Positions 7,511 through 14,799 of a DNA stretch of 15,069 nt are shown one piece after another. The number at the start of each line of letters is the position of its first letter. Position 1 is the first letter of the stretch. Location: the NCBI GenBank assembly GCA_047620505.1, contig JBLHKS010000169.1, positions 1-15,069 of the forward strand, in the 5' to 3' direction. Under the pieces are notes generated by a model. That model was given only the letters and a program-made list of their open reading frames with translations. It searched no databases and had not been told where the DNA came from. Source of the stretch: JBLHKS01 sp047620505. GTDB lineage: Bacteria; Verrucomicrobiota; Verrucomicrobiia; Verrucomicrobiales; DEV007. The translations under genes and the position numbers were made by a program.

Positions 7511-9064
7511 ATGATCGACGCGATCATCGTCGCGGTCTACCTTGCGATCTCGGTCCTGATCGGCGTGTTCGTCTGCAAGTACGCGACGAATATGACCTCC
7601 TACATCGGCGCTGGTCGCAACGTCGGAACCTGGCTCGGAGTGGCGACGATGCTGGGAACTGAAATGGGGCTGATCACCGTGATGTACTCGGCGCAGAAAG
7701 GCTTCACGGGCGGGTTTGCGGCGTTCCACATCGCGCTGATCGCGGGTGCGGGCACGCTGATGGTCGCGCTAACCGGGTTTGTCGTCGTCCCGCTGCGGAA
7801 GGCGAAAGTCCTGACGATCCCCGAATTCTACGGAAAGCGATTCGGCCGGAAGACGCGGATCCTCGGCGGCGTTTTGCTCGCGTTCGGCGGGATTCTCAAC
7901 ATGGGCCTGTTCCTCAAAGTGGGCTCGATGTTCATCGTCGGCGTGACCGGTCTTTCGGATCAGGGCTGGGCGCTTCCAGCGGTCATGGTAGGTTTGTTAG
8001 TGCTGGTTTTGGTCTACACGACCTTCGGCGGGATGATCTCGGTAATCCTGACTGACTACGTTCAATTCGTGGTGCTTTCGATCGGGACGCTCGTGGTCAC
8101 GTTCATCGCGATCAACAAACTGGGTTGGAATCAGATCTTCGAAACGGTGCAGTCGACGATGGGCGACGCCGGCTTCAACCCGGTTGCCGAGGGCTCGGAA
8201 TTCGGCCCGTGGTACGTGGTCTGGATGTTCATTTCCGCCGGCCTCGTTGGCAGCGCAGTCTGGCCGACTGCGGTTTCGCGGGCGTTGACGATGGAAAGTA
8301 CGAAGGCGCTGAAACGGCAATATTTGTGGTCTTCGATTTCATTCACGGTCCGCTTCATGATTCCGAATTTCCTCGGCATCTGCGCCGTCGTTTACATCAT
8401 GTCGGCGCCCGAAGGCGCGGATCTTAAAGCGCTCTTTTTTCCGCCGGAAGGCAGCGACGGAGAGGCTTTCGATAATCTCTACGCAATGCCGGTTTTCCTC
8501 GGCCGACTCGTTCCTCCGGTGCTGCTTGGAATCATCACGGCGGCGATGATCGCGGCGTTCATGTCGACTCACGACAGCTACTTTCTCTGCTGGAGTTCGG
8601 TGATCACCCAGGACGTGATCGCTCCGTTGCGGCACGGAAATCTCTCCCAGAAAGCGCGAATCAACCTGACCCGAATCATCATCGTTCTGATCGGCGGCTA
8701 CGTTTTATATTGGGGGCTTTTCTACACCGGCGAGGATGATATCTGGGATTACATGGCGGTTAGCGGAGCGATTTATTTCAACGGAGCGATCGTCGTTCTG
8801 GCTGGCGGAATCTACTGGAAAAAGTCGAGTTCCGCAGGTGCCGTCGCGGCGTTGCTGGCCGGATTTACCGCGATCCTCGGACTTGGCCCCGTTCAGCAGC
8901 TGCTGGGGCTTCAATATCAGAAACCAGGTTCAGACGAATGGATTCAGCGCGTCACCGGCGCCCAGGTCGGAGTCGCTTCGGTGTCGGTGGCGCTGCTGGC
9001 CATGGTGATTTTTTCGTTTCTGATGCCCGACAAACCTGGATCCAAATCGGAGGCCGAATCATGA
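7511..9064 (+). CDS. Sodium:solute symporter (SSS / SLC5 family)
   Basis: This integral membrane transporter couples solute uptake to the sodium gradient. The 517-residue product starts MIDAIIVAVYLAISVLIGVF and has roughly 13 hydrophobic segments, the usual size and pattern for the LeuT-fold SSS family. Typical features are the first helix followed by a GRNVGTWLGVATMLGTEMG stretch, the cytoplasmic block TIPEFYGKRFGRKTR, and the helix pair around GMISVILTDYVQFVV. The family fits well, but the substrate is not readable; sugars, organic acids and amino acids are all possible. An in-frame TTG at 7430 would add 27 polar residues but gives a poor start, so I prefer the ATG at 7511. The stop overlaps the next ATG (ATGA). 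A palindrome copy (8894-8905) encodes Q-Q-L-L between two C-terminal helices. Confidence 0.9.
   Translation: MIDAIIVAVYLAISVLIGVFVCKYATNMTSYIGAGRNVGTWLGVATMLGTEMGLITVMYSAQKGFTGGFAAFHIALIAGAGTLMVALTGFVVVPLRKAKVLTIPEFYGKRFGRKTRILGGVLLAFGGILNMGLFLKVGSMFIVGVTGLSDQGWALPAVMVGLLVLVLVYTTFGGMISVILTDYVQFVVLSIGTLVVTFIAINKLGWNQIFETVQSTMGDAGFNPVAEGSEFGPWYVVWMFISAGLVGSAVWPTAVSRALTMESTKALKRQYLWSSISFTVRFMIPNFLGICAVVYIMSAPEGADLKALFFPPEGSDGEAFDNLYAMPVFLGRLVPPVLLGIITAAMIAAFMSTHDSYFLCWSSVITQDVIAPLRHGNLSQKARINLTRIIIVLIGGYVLYWGLFYTGEDDIWDYMAVSGAIYFNGAIVVLAGGIYWKKSSSAGAVAALLAGFTAILGLGPVQQLLGLQYQKPGSDEWIQRVTGAQVGVASVSVALLAMVIFSFLMPDKPGSKSEAES
8894..8905. repeat. Recurring palindrome, copy 7 (in symporter)
   Basis: CAGCAGCTGCTG, flanked T...G. 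It codes V-Q-Q-L-L-G. Confidence 0.9.
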
Positions 9065-9249
9065 GCTGGATGCTGTTCTGGAAAATCGTTTTTATCGCGG
9101 TGCTCAGCCTGTTTGCGGTGATGACCGTTTTTACGACGTTCCTCGGAGCGCGCGACATCCGGAAGCTGTTCCGCAAACTCGACGAGGAGGGCGAAAACCA
9201 AAAAAAGAGGGGCCCTGACCCTGGCGGTAGACGGGATACGATTGATTGA
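9061..9249 (+). CDS. Small single-span membrane protein coupled to the symporter
   Basis: The 62-residue product begins MSWMLFWKIVFIAVLSLFAV, with one hydrophobic segment at about residues 5-25. A charged cytoplasmic-type tail follows (ARDIRKLFRKLDEEGENQKK), ending in a Gly/Arg-rich stretch. Its ATG overlaps the symporter stop by four bases (ATGA), which implies translational coupling. Many SSS and related secondary transporters are encoded with a tiny single-span subunit, so an accessory or stabilising partner is the natural guess, but no family match is recognised. An in-frame upstream extension inside the symporter is possible and unlikely. Confidence 0.7.
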   Translation: MSWMLFWKIVFIAVLSLFAVMTVFTTFLGARDIRKLFRKLDEEGENQKKRGPDPGGRRDTID

Positions 9250-9279
9250 CCAGTCCTTCGTTAAGATACAACTTTCGTT

Positions 9280-9483
9280 ATGGAAATCGAGATCGAGCAG
9301 GAAGAGGATGGTCGTTGGATCGCGGAGATCCCGTCGCTTCCGGGGGCGATGGCCTACGGGGTAAATCGGGAATTCGCAGTCTCATCGGTTGAAGCCCTCG
9401 CGCTTCGAATCTTGGCGGATCGGCTTGAAAATGGAGAAGAAGCGCCTGAAATCGCGGACGTATTTCTGATTGCGGCGGCATGA
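9280..9483 (+). CDS. hicB: HicB-family antitoxin, minimal form
   Basis: The 67-residue protein MEIEIEQEEDGRWIAEIPSL continues PGAMAYGVNREFA and LALRILADRLENGE, the standard HicB partial RNase-H-like fold with its EEDGRWIAEIPSLPG strand pair. HicB antitoxins bind and block the HicA mRNA interferase. This copy has no room for the C-terminal helix-turn-helix or ribbon-helix-helix domain found in longer HicB proteins, so autoregulation by direct DNA binding is doubtful. Its stop overlaps the toxin start (ATGA). The order antitoxin-toxin is the reverse of classical hicAB but is common for this short type. No confident promoter was found in the 30 bp after the symporter unit; weak TTGACC and TAAGAT matches at 9246 and 9262 are too close together. 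Confidence 0.85.
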   Translation: MEIEIEQEEDGRWIAEIPSLPGAMAYGVNREFAVSSVEALALRILADRLENGEEAPEIADVFLIAAA

Positions 9484-9692
9484 GCGAGTGGAAGTCGGCG
9501 AAGGCTCGCAAGGTTTTGAAGGCACTTTTCAAAATTGGCTGGTCGACCAAGCGGCAGTCGGGTTCGCATCGAGTTCTAGAGCGAATGGGATGGCCAAATT
9601 ACGTCTTCGCTTTCCATGACGGCGAAGAGGTCGGCCCTCGCATGTTAGCTCGAATCTCCAAACGCACCGGGCTTGCGCCGGACGATCTGTAA
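9480..9692 (+). CDS. hicA: HicA-family mRNA interferase toxin
   Basis: The 70-residue product MSEWKSAKARKVLKALFKIG has the HicA double-stranded-RNA-binding-like fold. It shows the catalytic-histidine segment K-x-x-SGSHR (H30), then FAFHDGEEVGPRMLARI and the closing SKRTGLAPDDL, all typical of the family. Family members cleave translated mRNA when released from HicB. The start overlaps the antitoxin stop by four bases, giving tightly coupled synthesis. The length and motifs are complete, so the toxin looks intact. The pair sits between a transporter unit and an ECF sigma operon with no flanking mobile element visible; such pairs often arrive by horizontal transfer, but I see no boundary here that proves it. 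Confidence 0.87.
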   Translation: MSEWKSAKARKVLKALFKIGWSTKRQSGSHRVLERMGWPNYVFAFHDGEEVGPRMLARISKRTGLAPDDL

Positions 9693-9825
9693 TCGTTCTC
9701 AGTGATGCTTTTCGGTTCCCCAAACCTTTCGGTCGAGGTGCCCCGGCTTAGATGAATCGTCCTTTCGGGATGCGAATTAATTTAGACAAAGTCCGGAAGC
9801 AGGCGCGTCGTGCTTATGGAATTTC
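9693..9825. other. Intergenic region before the ECF sigma gene
   Basis: This 133-bp gap carries no open frame of note. It has an AT-richer stretch (GAATTAATTTAGAC near 9774-9787) that may hold the promoter of the sigma operon, but no -35/-10 pair can be assigned. A short possible stem (ACCT and AGGT around 9724-9740) is too weak to call a terminator. Confidence 0.4.
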
Positions 9826-10350
9826 ATGACTCGCGCTGAACTCGCAGACCTTTACGACCGCTACGCAGACACGCTGTTCTGCTTTTTGATCTCGTTCACG
9901 GGGTCCGAGGACGAGTCGCGCGAGGTTCTTCAGGAACTGTTCGCGTTGCTCGCAAAGGGGAAGCGCAAAGTCGATCAGGCGGCGAATTTGAAGAGTTACC
10001 TGATCAAAATGGCGCGGAATCTTGCGATCGACCTGACGCGTCGACGTCAGACGCGCGACCGGACTGCTCAGCAGCTGCTGGCCGCTCCACAGACGCCGAT
10101 TTTCGCCGAGGCGGATGATCCGGACGCCCAGCTTTTTCGCGAAGAGGTTTCCAGGGCGCTCGCGAGCCTGCCTGAAGAACAACGCGAAGTCGTGCATCTC
10201 AAACTCTGGGCTGGACTGACGTTCGATCAGATCGCCGAAGCGTGCGGAGTTTCGCTTAACACCGCCGCTAGCCGGTTTCGCTACGGCATAGACAAAATGC
10301 GGACGCAGCTGCGTCCGGTTTACGACGAGGTAATTCAAGATGTCGCCTGA
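9826..10350 (+). CDS. ECF-type RNA polymerase sigma factor
   Basis: The 174-residue protein is a group 4 sigma70 factor. Region 2 spans about residues 6-73 (LYDRYADTLFCFLISFTGSE, NLKSYLIKMARNLAIDLTRR). Region 4 spans about 115-162 (LPEEQREVVHLKLWAGLTFD, then QIAEACGVSLNTAASRFRYG, the DNA-contacting helix-turn-helix for the -35 element). A linker with the palindrome-encoded Q-Q-L-L joins them (palindrome at 10069-10080). Length and order are standard. Such factors direct RNA polymerase to a small regulon, usually in response to envelope or stress signals. The stop overlaps the next gene by 11 bp, and that gene encodes a single-span membrane protein in the usual anti-sigma position. Autoregulation is common in the family, but no recognisable promoter was found. 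Confidence 0.93.
   Translation: MTRAELADLYDRYADTLFCFLISFTGSEDESREVLQELFALLAKGKRKVDQAANLKSYLIKMARNLAIDLTRRRQTRDRTAQQLLAAPQTPIFAEADDPDAQLFREEVSRALASLPEEQREVVHLKLWAGLTFDQIAEACGVSLNTAASRFRYGIDKMRTQLRPVYDEVIQDVA
10069..10080. repeat. Recurring palindrome, copy 8 (in sigma factor)
   Basis: CAGCAGCTGCTG, flanked T...G. It codes A-Q-Q-L-L-A in the linker between regions 2 and 4. Confidence 0.9.
10300..10317. repeat. 18-bp perfect palindrome in the sigma gene
   Basis: CGGACGCAGCTGCGTCCG reads identically on both strands. It shares the central GCAGCTGC with the recurring window-wide palindrome but has different arms. It is coding (K-M-R-T-Q-L-R-P-V) and lies 23 bp before the ATG of the downstream membrane-protein gene, so an mRNA hairpin here could affect translation of that overlapping start. 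Confidence 0.6.
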
Positions 10351-10699
10351 CAAACCTACAAAATTCGAAAACGAGCTCGCCAATCTGCCTTTGCGATCGG
10401 TGCCGCCGGATTTGCGAAACGAAATTCTGCAACACGCGGAAATCGTTGAGCCGAAGCGGTCGTGGCCGAGTTTTCTGGGATTGATTTGGAAGGTGCCGCT
10501 TGCGATCCGCGTCGGTGTGGCGGCGATCTGGATCGTCGCGCTCTGCCTGAACTGGGCGACTCCAGGCTTCGAGCCGTACTCCTATCCGGGAGCGGCGATT
10601 GCCGAGGAGTCCTCCGATCAGGCTTCCGCTGAACTCTTCGCGTTCCACCGGACGCAGGTTCAGCGATTTCTCGAAATCAATCTGAACGAAATCCAATGA
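10340..10699 (+). CDS. Small single-span membrane protein, candidate anti-sigma factor
   Basis: The 119-residue protein has an N-terminal cytoplasmic-type part (ENELANLPLRSVPPDLRNEI), one transmembrane segment at about residues 54-73 (LAIRVGVAAIWIVALCLNWA) and a short outer tail. Its start overlaps the sigma stop (ATGTCGCCTGA) and its own stop overlaps the next start (ATGA), so the three genes are translationally linked. Position and topology are those of an anti-sigma factor. However, the H-x3-C-x2-C zinc-binding motif of the ZAS family is absent, and the cytoplasmic part is short. It may be a divergent anti-sigma factor or a different membrane partner. The anti-sigma role is inference from context. 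Confidence 0.75.
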   Translation: MSPDKPTKFENELANLPLRSVPPDLRNEILQHAEIVEPKRSWPSFLGLIWKVPLAIRVGVAAIWIVALCLNWATPGFEPYSYPGAAIAEESSDQASAELFAFHRTQVQRFLEINLNEIQ

Positions 10700-12096
10700 A
10701 AAAATTACCCAAATTCCTCCGAATCATGATCTGGACCGTGCTCGCTCTTGGCGGGCTCATCTTCCTTGCCTGGAATATCGAAAACTGGCGCGGCGGGCGA
10801 GTCTGGGCTGAAACACAGGACCGCCTTGAGCGAAACGAGATCCCGCTGAGCCACGCGAAACTGGTGCGGGAGCCGATTCCGGATGCGGACAATTTCTGGA
10901 TGACGCCGTTGCTCGCCGGAGCGGAACTCATGGAAAATGAAGACGTTCGAGAGCGGATTGAGCAGATTCAAATTGAGCTGTTCGCGGATGTCGACCGCAA
11001 ACGCTTGAGGGCGTCGTGGCCGGAGGTTTCGTCCGCAAAACGGGCGGATCTCTCTATGTGGAGAGAGCGATTTGATGGCGACGCTCAGGCAGTGGCCGAC
11101 GGCTTGGATGGACTGTTCGGCGCCGAATTCCAAGAACTCGCCGAGGCCTCGGAGCGTTCAGGAGCGAGACTGAATTCAGATTGGGCGGAGGCCGAATATC
11201 GCGATGTCGCCGCGTTGGCAGCGATTGAATTTCCTCATTACAAGGTGGCGATGACCTTGGGTAAAGCTCTCACGTTGCGGGCGCTCGTGGCGCTGGAAGC
11301 CGGCGACAGCGAAGGTGCCGTGGATTGGATCCGCGCTCAGAATCGGCTGGCTGAAGCCGTGTCCGGTGATCCGAGTTTGCTAGGGCATCTGGTGATGGTC
11401 GTGCTGCGGGAACAGGCCCACGGCGTGGTCTGGGAAGGCCTCGCGCGACAGGCCTGGAGCCGTGAGCAGCTGCTGGAATTGAAATCCGAACTCCAGCGGA
11501 TCGACTCCATCGAGAACTTTGCGTGGAACATTCAGGGAGAGCTGATTTTTCAGATCAGCGCGATGGAATTTCTGCAAAACGCAAGTCGCGGCGAATTGAA
11601 GAGTTTTTCCGATCCTCTTGAGGCTGGAGGGCTTGGATACACGCGCTGGACTCCGGCCGGCTGGATCGAACAGAACAAGGTTTTCTGCGTTAACTGGATG
11701 CTTGATGGGGTAATTCTTCCAGCGCGGGATCGTGCTTGGAAAGCACTCGCCGCGGGAGCGAAAATTCCGGTGAACAGGCGGCATCCCTACCGCAGTTTCG
11801 CGATGATGGTCATTCCGGCAGTGGATAAGGTCTCGGAAAAAGCGGCCTTCGAATTCATGACGACGCAGCTCGGGCTCGCCGCTTGCGAGGCGGAGCTGCA
11901 TCGACTCGAACACGGATCCTACCCGGATTCCTTGCCGGCTGGCTACGAAGACTTCGACGGCAAACCGCTGCGCTACCGGCTTGTCAAAGACGGCCGACCG
12001 CGGATTTATTCGATCGGCTGGAATTTCGCGGACGACGGGGGCGACGCTGGGTCGAAAGACGATCTTCGTCAGGGCGATTGGGTCTGGAAATATTAA
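10696..12096 (+). CDS. Uncharacterised membrane-anchored protein, paralogue of 6045-7433
   Basis: The 466-residue product has a clear N-terminal anchor (MKKLPKFLRIMIWTVLALGG, then LIFLAW; residues about 8-27), followed by a large helix-rich domain presumably outside the cytoplasm. It shares with the 6045-7433 product the DNFW-x-TPLL block, FGAEFQELAEASER, the RLAEAVSGDPSL block, WEGLARQAW...QLLELKSEL, and a C-terminal AACEAELHRLEHGSYPDSLP...PRIYSIGWNFADDGG ending DWVWKY. No enzyme motif is recognised. As third gene of an overlapping ECF sigma / membrane protein trio it could be a sensor, effector or target of that system. It keeps the full membrane anchor that its paralogue has largely lost. 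A palindrome core (11465-11474) encodes E-Q-L-L. Confidence 0.82.
   Translation: MKKLPKFLRIMIWTVLALGGLIFLAWNIENWRGGRVWAETQDRLERNEIPLSHAKLVREPIPDADNFWMTPLLAGAELMENEDVRERIEQIQIELFADVDRKRLRASWPEVSSAKRADLSMWRERFDGDAQAVADGLDGLFGAEFQELAEASERSGARLNSDWAEAEYRDVAALAAIEFPHYKVAMTLGKALTLRALVALEAGDSEGAVDWIRAQNRLAEAVSGDPSLLGHLVMVVLREQAHGVVWEGLARQAWSREQLLELKSELQRIDSIENFAWNIQGELIFQISAMEFLQNASRGELKSFSDPLEAGGLGYTRWTPAGWIEQNKVFCVNWMLDGVILPARDRAWKALAAGAKIPVNRRHPYRSFAMMVIPAVDKVSEKAAFEFMTTQLGLAACEAELHRLEHGSYPDSLPAGYEDFDGKPLRYRLVKDGRPRIYSIGWNFADDGGDAGSKDDLRQGDWVWKY
11465..11474. repeat. Recurring palindrome core, copy 9
   Basis: AGCAGCTGCT within GAGCAGCTGCTGG. It codes E-Q-L-L. The aligned site in the paralogous gene is CAGCAACTGCTG (6771-6782), one base off the 12-mer. 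Confidence 0.85.
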
Positions 12097-12148
12097 GATT
12101 TCCGAAATTTCGCGAAAGCCCACGCCGAACGCTGCCGTAGCTTGCCGC

Positions 12149-13513
12149 ATGAACTTCCGCTCTCTTCTCGTTCTGCTCCTTGCCCTGGCTTTCGAAGCGC
12201 AGGCTCAACGCGGTCCAATTCTCGATCGCAATGGCGAGCCGCTGACAGACAAGCTTGAAACTGAGCGATCGTATCCGCTCGGCGCGCTTGGGGCTCACTT
12301 TATCGGGTATGCCGAACGGGAGGACGGGAAGTTTGTCGGGCGGATGGGCGTCGAGGAGGAATTTGATGAAGTTCTGGCCTCGCTCGGCGAAGTCAAGTTG
12401 ACCATCGATGCTAGGATTCAGTGGGTTGCGGAAGAGGCGATGCGGGAAGTCGGGCGCGGCGCTGCGGTTGTTCTTGATCCGCACACCGGAGAGATTCTCG
12501 CGTCCGTTTCCGTTCCCTCGTTTAATCCAAACTTTGCGGTGGATGAGATGGATCGTTACTTGAAAGACAAGTCAGCGCCCCTGCATGATCGCGTGCATGA
12601 AGCCATATCGCCGGGATCAACTTTTCTCGTTCCAGTTGCGCTCGCTGGGATGCGATCCGATGTCCACAAGAAGAGTTTCTTCTGTGCAGGGGGTGTTCAT
12701 TACGGAAAGAAATTCATGAAGTGCTGGATCGCCAGCAAGGGCGGTCGGCACGGCACAGTAGACCTTTCTGAAGGACTCAAACGCAGCTGCAACTGCTTCT
12801 TTTATCAATACGGCAACGACACCGGAATGCAGGATATCGTCGAGACAGCTGACCTGATGGGATTTGGCGTTCCTGGGCGGAATGGGCGGCCAGGAATGGT
12901 TCCAACGCCGGATTGGTTAAAAACTCAGGGACACGACTGGTCGGACGCCTACACGGCGATGACTTCAATCGGTCAGGGCTACATTGAGGCAACTCCGCTT
13001 CAAATGGCGAGCGTCGCGGGAACGGTTGCGGCAAAAGGGAAGACCTACGAGCCGCGTTTCATCAAGTCCGTCGAGGATGCGAATGGAAAAGTGTTAGTCG
13101 AAGACAAGCCGGTCTTGCGTAGCGATCTGACCGAACACGGAATTGCGGTTGAGGATGTTGAACTCGTCGCTGAGGGGATGTGGAAGGTCGTTCACGAAGA
13201 TGGGGGAACTGCCCGCCTCGCGAGGTCTGAAGAAATCGAAATCGTTGGCCGGACCGGAACGGCCCAAACTGGAATTCCAAGCGAACCGACCAACGCCTGG
13301 TTCATCGCTTTCGGGCCTTACAAAGATCCGAAGTTCGCGGTTTGCGTGTTGGTTCGAAACGGCCACAGCGGCGGTCGAGTCGCGGCTCCGATCGCGCGAA
13401 GGATTCTCGAGCGAGCTTCCATGGTTACCGAGAAGGAAGGATTTGAGCCGAGTTCGATGCACGAAGCCGAAGGACATTTCGATCTGATTCGAGAGGTCAA
13501 GTTTCCCGATTGA
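12149..13513 (+). CDS. Penicillin-binding-protein-like transpeptidase homologue with degenerate active site
   Basis: The 454-residue protein starts with a signal-like segment (MNFRSLLVLLLALAFEAQAQ), followed directly by RGPILDRNGEPL, YPLGALGAHFIGY and LTIDARIQ, the N-terminal signatures of class B PBPs (PBP2/FtsI). A transpeptidase domain follows (GAAVVLDPHTGEILASVSVP). The catalytic motif, normally S-T-F-K, reads S157-T-F-L160, so the general-base lysine is replaced by Leu. S-x-N is intact (S213-C-N215), and KTG reads R368-T-G370. The pedestal is compact compared with typical PBP2. The missing lysine suggests a non-catalytic or altered protein, though the frame is open and well conserved elsewhere. 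I chose the ATG at 12149 because it begins the signal segment; an in-frame upstream extension overlaps the previous gene. It follows the sigma trio by 52 bp. Confidence 0.85.
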   Translation: MNFRSLLVLLLALAFEAQAQRGPILDRNGEPLTDKLETERSYPLGALGAHFIGYAEREDGKFVGRMGVEEEFDEVLASLGEVKLTIDARIQWVAEEAMREVGRGAAVVLDPHTGEILASVSVPSFNPNFAVDEMDRYLKDKSAPLHDRVHEAISPGSTFLVPVALAGMRSDVHKKSFFCAGGVHYGKKFMKCWIASKGGRHGTVDLSEGLKRSCNCFFYQYGNDTGMQDIVETADLMGFGVPGRNGRPGMVPTPDWLKTQGHDWSDAYTAMTSIGQGYIEATPLQMASVAGTVAAKGKTYEPRFIKSVEDANGKVLVEDKPVLRSDLTEHGIAVEDVELVAEGMWKVVHEDGGTARLARSEEIEIVGRTGTAQTGIPSEPTNAWFIAFGPYKDPKFAVCVLVRNGHSGGRVAAPIARRILERASMVTEKEGFEPSSMHEAEGHFDLIREVKFPD

Positions 13514-13518
13514 TAGCT

Positions 13519-13534
13519 GCCAGCAGCTGCTGGC
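13519..13534. repeat. Recurring palindrome, copy 10 (intergenic)
   Basis: GCCAGCAGCTGCTGGC, the longest perfect version at 16 bp. It lies 5 bases after the PBP-like stop and 11 bases before the DUF1080 ATG; as RNA it could form a 6-bp stem with loop AGCT in the DUF1080 leader. Confidence 0.92.
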
Positions 13535-13545
13535 GTGAATTGAGC

Positions 13546-14796
13546 ATGACCCGATTCGTTGTAATTCTACTTTTCCTCTCTACTTCTTCAATTTTCGCCG
13601 AGCCGCCGGAGGGTTTCAAAGCCCTGTTCAACGGCAAGGATCTCGACGGCTGGCACGGAGACAATCCTCACACAACCGTGAAGGCAGAGGACCGAGAAGC
13701 TTCGATCGCAGCCCAACAGGAGGAGTTCAACGCTCACTGGAGCGTCGACAAGGGCGAGCTGGTCAACGACGGGCACGGGCCGTACGCGACGACAGACAAA
13801 GACTACGGCGATGTCGAATTTCACGTCGAATACAAAACTGTGGCGAAGGCGGACAGCGGAATTTATCTCCGCGGGGCACCGCAAGTCCAGATCTGGGACA
13901 CGACGCCGGAGGGCGGCAAAACGGGCGAGCCGCGTTTTGCGGAAAGGGGCTCGGGCGGGCTCTTCAACAATCAGAAAGGCGGCAAATTTCCGCTCGAGTT
14001 CGCGGACAAGCCGTTCGGCGAGTGGAATTCGTTTCGGATCACCCAACTTGGGGCTCGGACGTCGATTGTTCTCAATGATAAGCTAGTCGTCGACAACGTT
14101 CCGCTGGAAAACTATTGGGATAAGGAAAGGCTGACTTCGCTTCCGGCTAGCGGCCCGATTCATCTTCAAACCCACGGCGGCGAGATTCGCTGGCGGAACG
14201 TCTGGGTTCGTGAAATTCCGACGGAGGAAGCCAACGCGAAGTTGCGTGGCGACGATGCTGAGCAGGGTTTCACGTCGATTTTCAACGGCAAGGATTTCGC
14301 AGGCTGGACCGGCGACTCCGACAATTATGAAGTCATCGACGGCGCGATCGGCTGCATCAAAGGCAAGGGCGGAAATCTGTTCACCGAAGAGATCTACGGC
14401 GATTTTGTGGTTCGGTTAGAGATCAAACTTCCGCCAGGCGGCAACAACGGCCTCGCGATCCGTTACCCCGGCAAAGGCGGGCCTTCGAGCACGGGACTTT
14501 GCGAATTGCAGGTGATCGACAACACGGCGGAGAAATACAAAAACTTGAAGCCTTACCAGTTTTACGGCTCGGCCTACAGCCAGGTTCCGGCGCAGGTCGG
14601 TTACCTTCGTCCGGTAGGTGAGTGGAATTACCAGGAAGTCACCGTTCAGGGAAATCACATCAAGGTCGAGCTCAACGGATCGATCATCCTCGACACGGAC
14701 TTGCCGAAACGCGCTCACATCACCGAAGGCCACTTCGGATTCGCTGGTCACAACGATCCGGTTCAATTCCGCAATATCGCGATCAAAAAGCTCTAG
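13546..14796 (+). CDS. Secreted protein with two DUF1080 (3-keto-disaccharide hydrolase-like) domains
   Basis: The 416-residue product starts with a signal peptide (MTRFVVILLFLSTSSIFA, then EPPEG). It contains two copies of the DUF1080 jelly-roll fold, each opening with the hallmark F-x-x-(L/I)FNGKD-x-x-GW: FKALFNGKDLDGWHG at about residue 23 and FTSIFNGKDFAGWTG at about 239. The domains close with RWRNVWVREI and FRNIAIKKL. DUF1080 proteins are abundant in PVC bacteria and Bacteroidota; members have been linked to cleavage of 3-keto-glycosides, but the activity here cannot be read from sequence. The first domain has a longer insert (ADREASIAAQQEEFN-like region, then SGIYLRG and QIWD). I prefer the ATG at 13546; an upstream in-frame start at 13510 would read through the palindrome at 13519-13534. 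It is 32 bp from the PBP-like gene. Confidence 0.92.
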   Translation: MTRFVVILLFLSTSSIFAEPPEGFKALFNGKDLDGWHGDNPHTTVKAEDREASIAAQQEEFNAHWSVDKGELVNDGHGPYATTDKDYGDVEFHVEYKTVAKADSGIYLRGAPQVQIWDTTPEGGKTGEPRFAERGSGGLFNNQKGGKFPLEFADKPFGEWNSFRITQLGARTSIVLNDKLVVDNVPLENYWDKERLTSLPASGPIHLQTHGGEIRWRNVWVREIPTEEANAKLRGDDAEQGFTSIFNGKDFAGWTGDSDNYEVIDGAIGCIKGKGGNLFTEEIYGDFVVRLEIKLPPGGNNGLAIRYPGKGGPSSTGLCELQVIDNTAEKYKNLKPYQFYGSAYSQVPAQVGYLRPVGEWNYQEVTVQGNHIKVELNGSIILDTDLPKRAHITEGHFGFAGHNDPVQFRNIAIKKL

Positions 14797-14799
14797 CGT

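Noticed and set aside
9242..9270. Dedicated hicBA promoter
   Set aside because: TTGACC and TAAGAT are only 10 bp apart, and the alternatives match the consensus too poorly to call.
11380..12150. Minus-strand open frame of 256 codons inside the second paralogue
   Set aside because: It lies opposite a protein that aligns with its paralogue along its length; no domain is seen in the antisense product.
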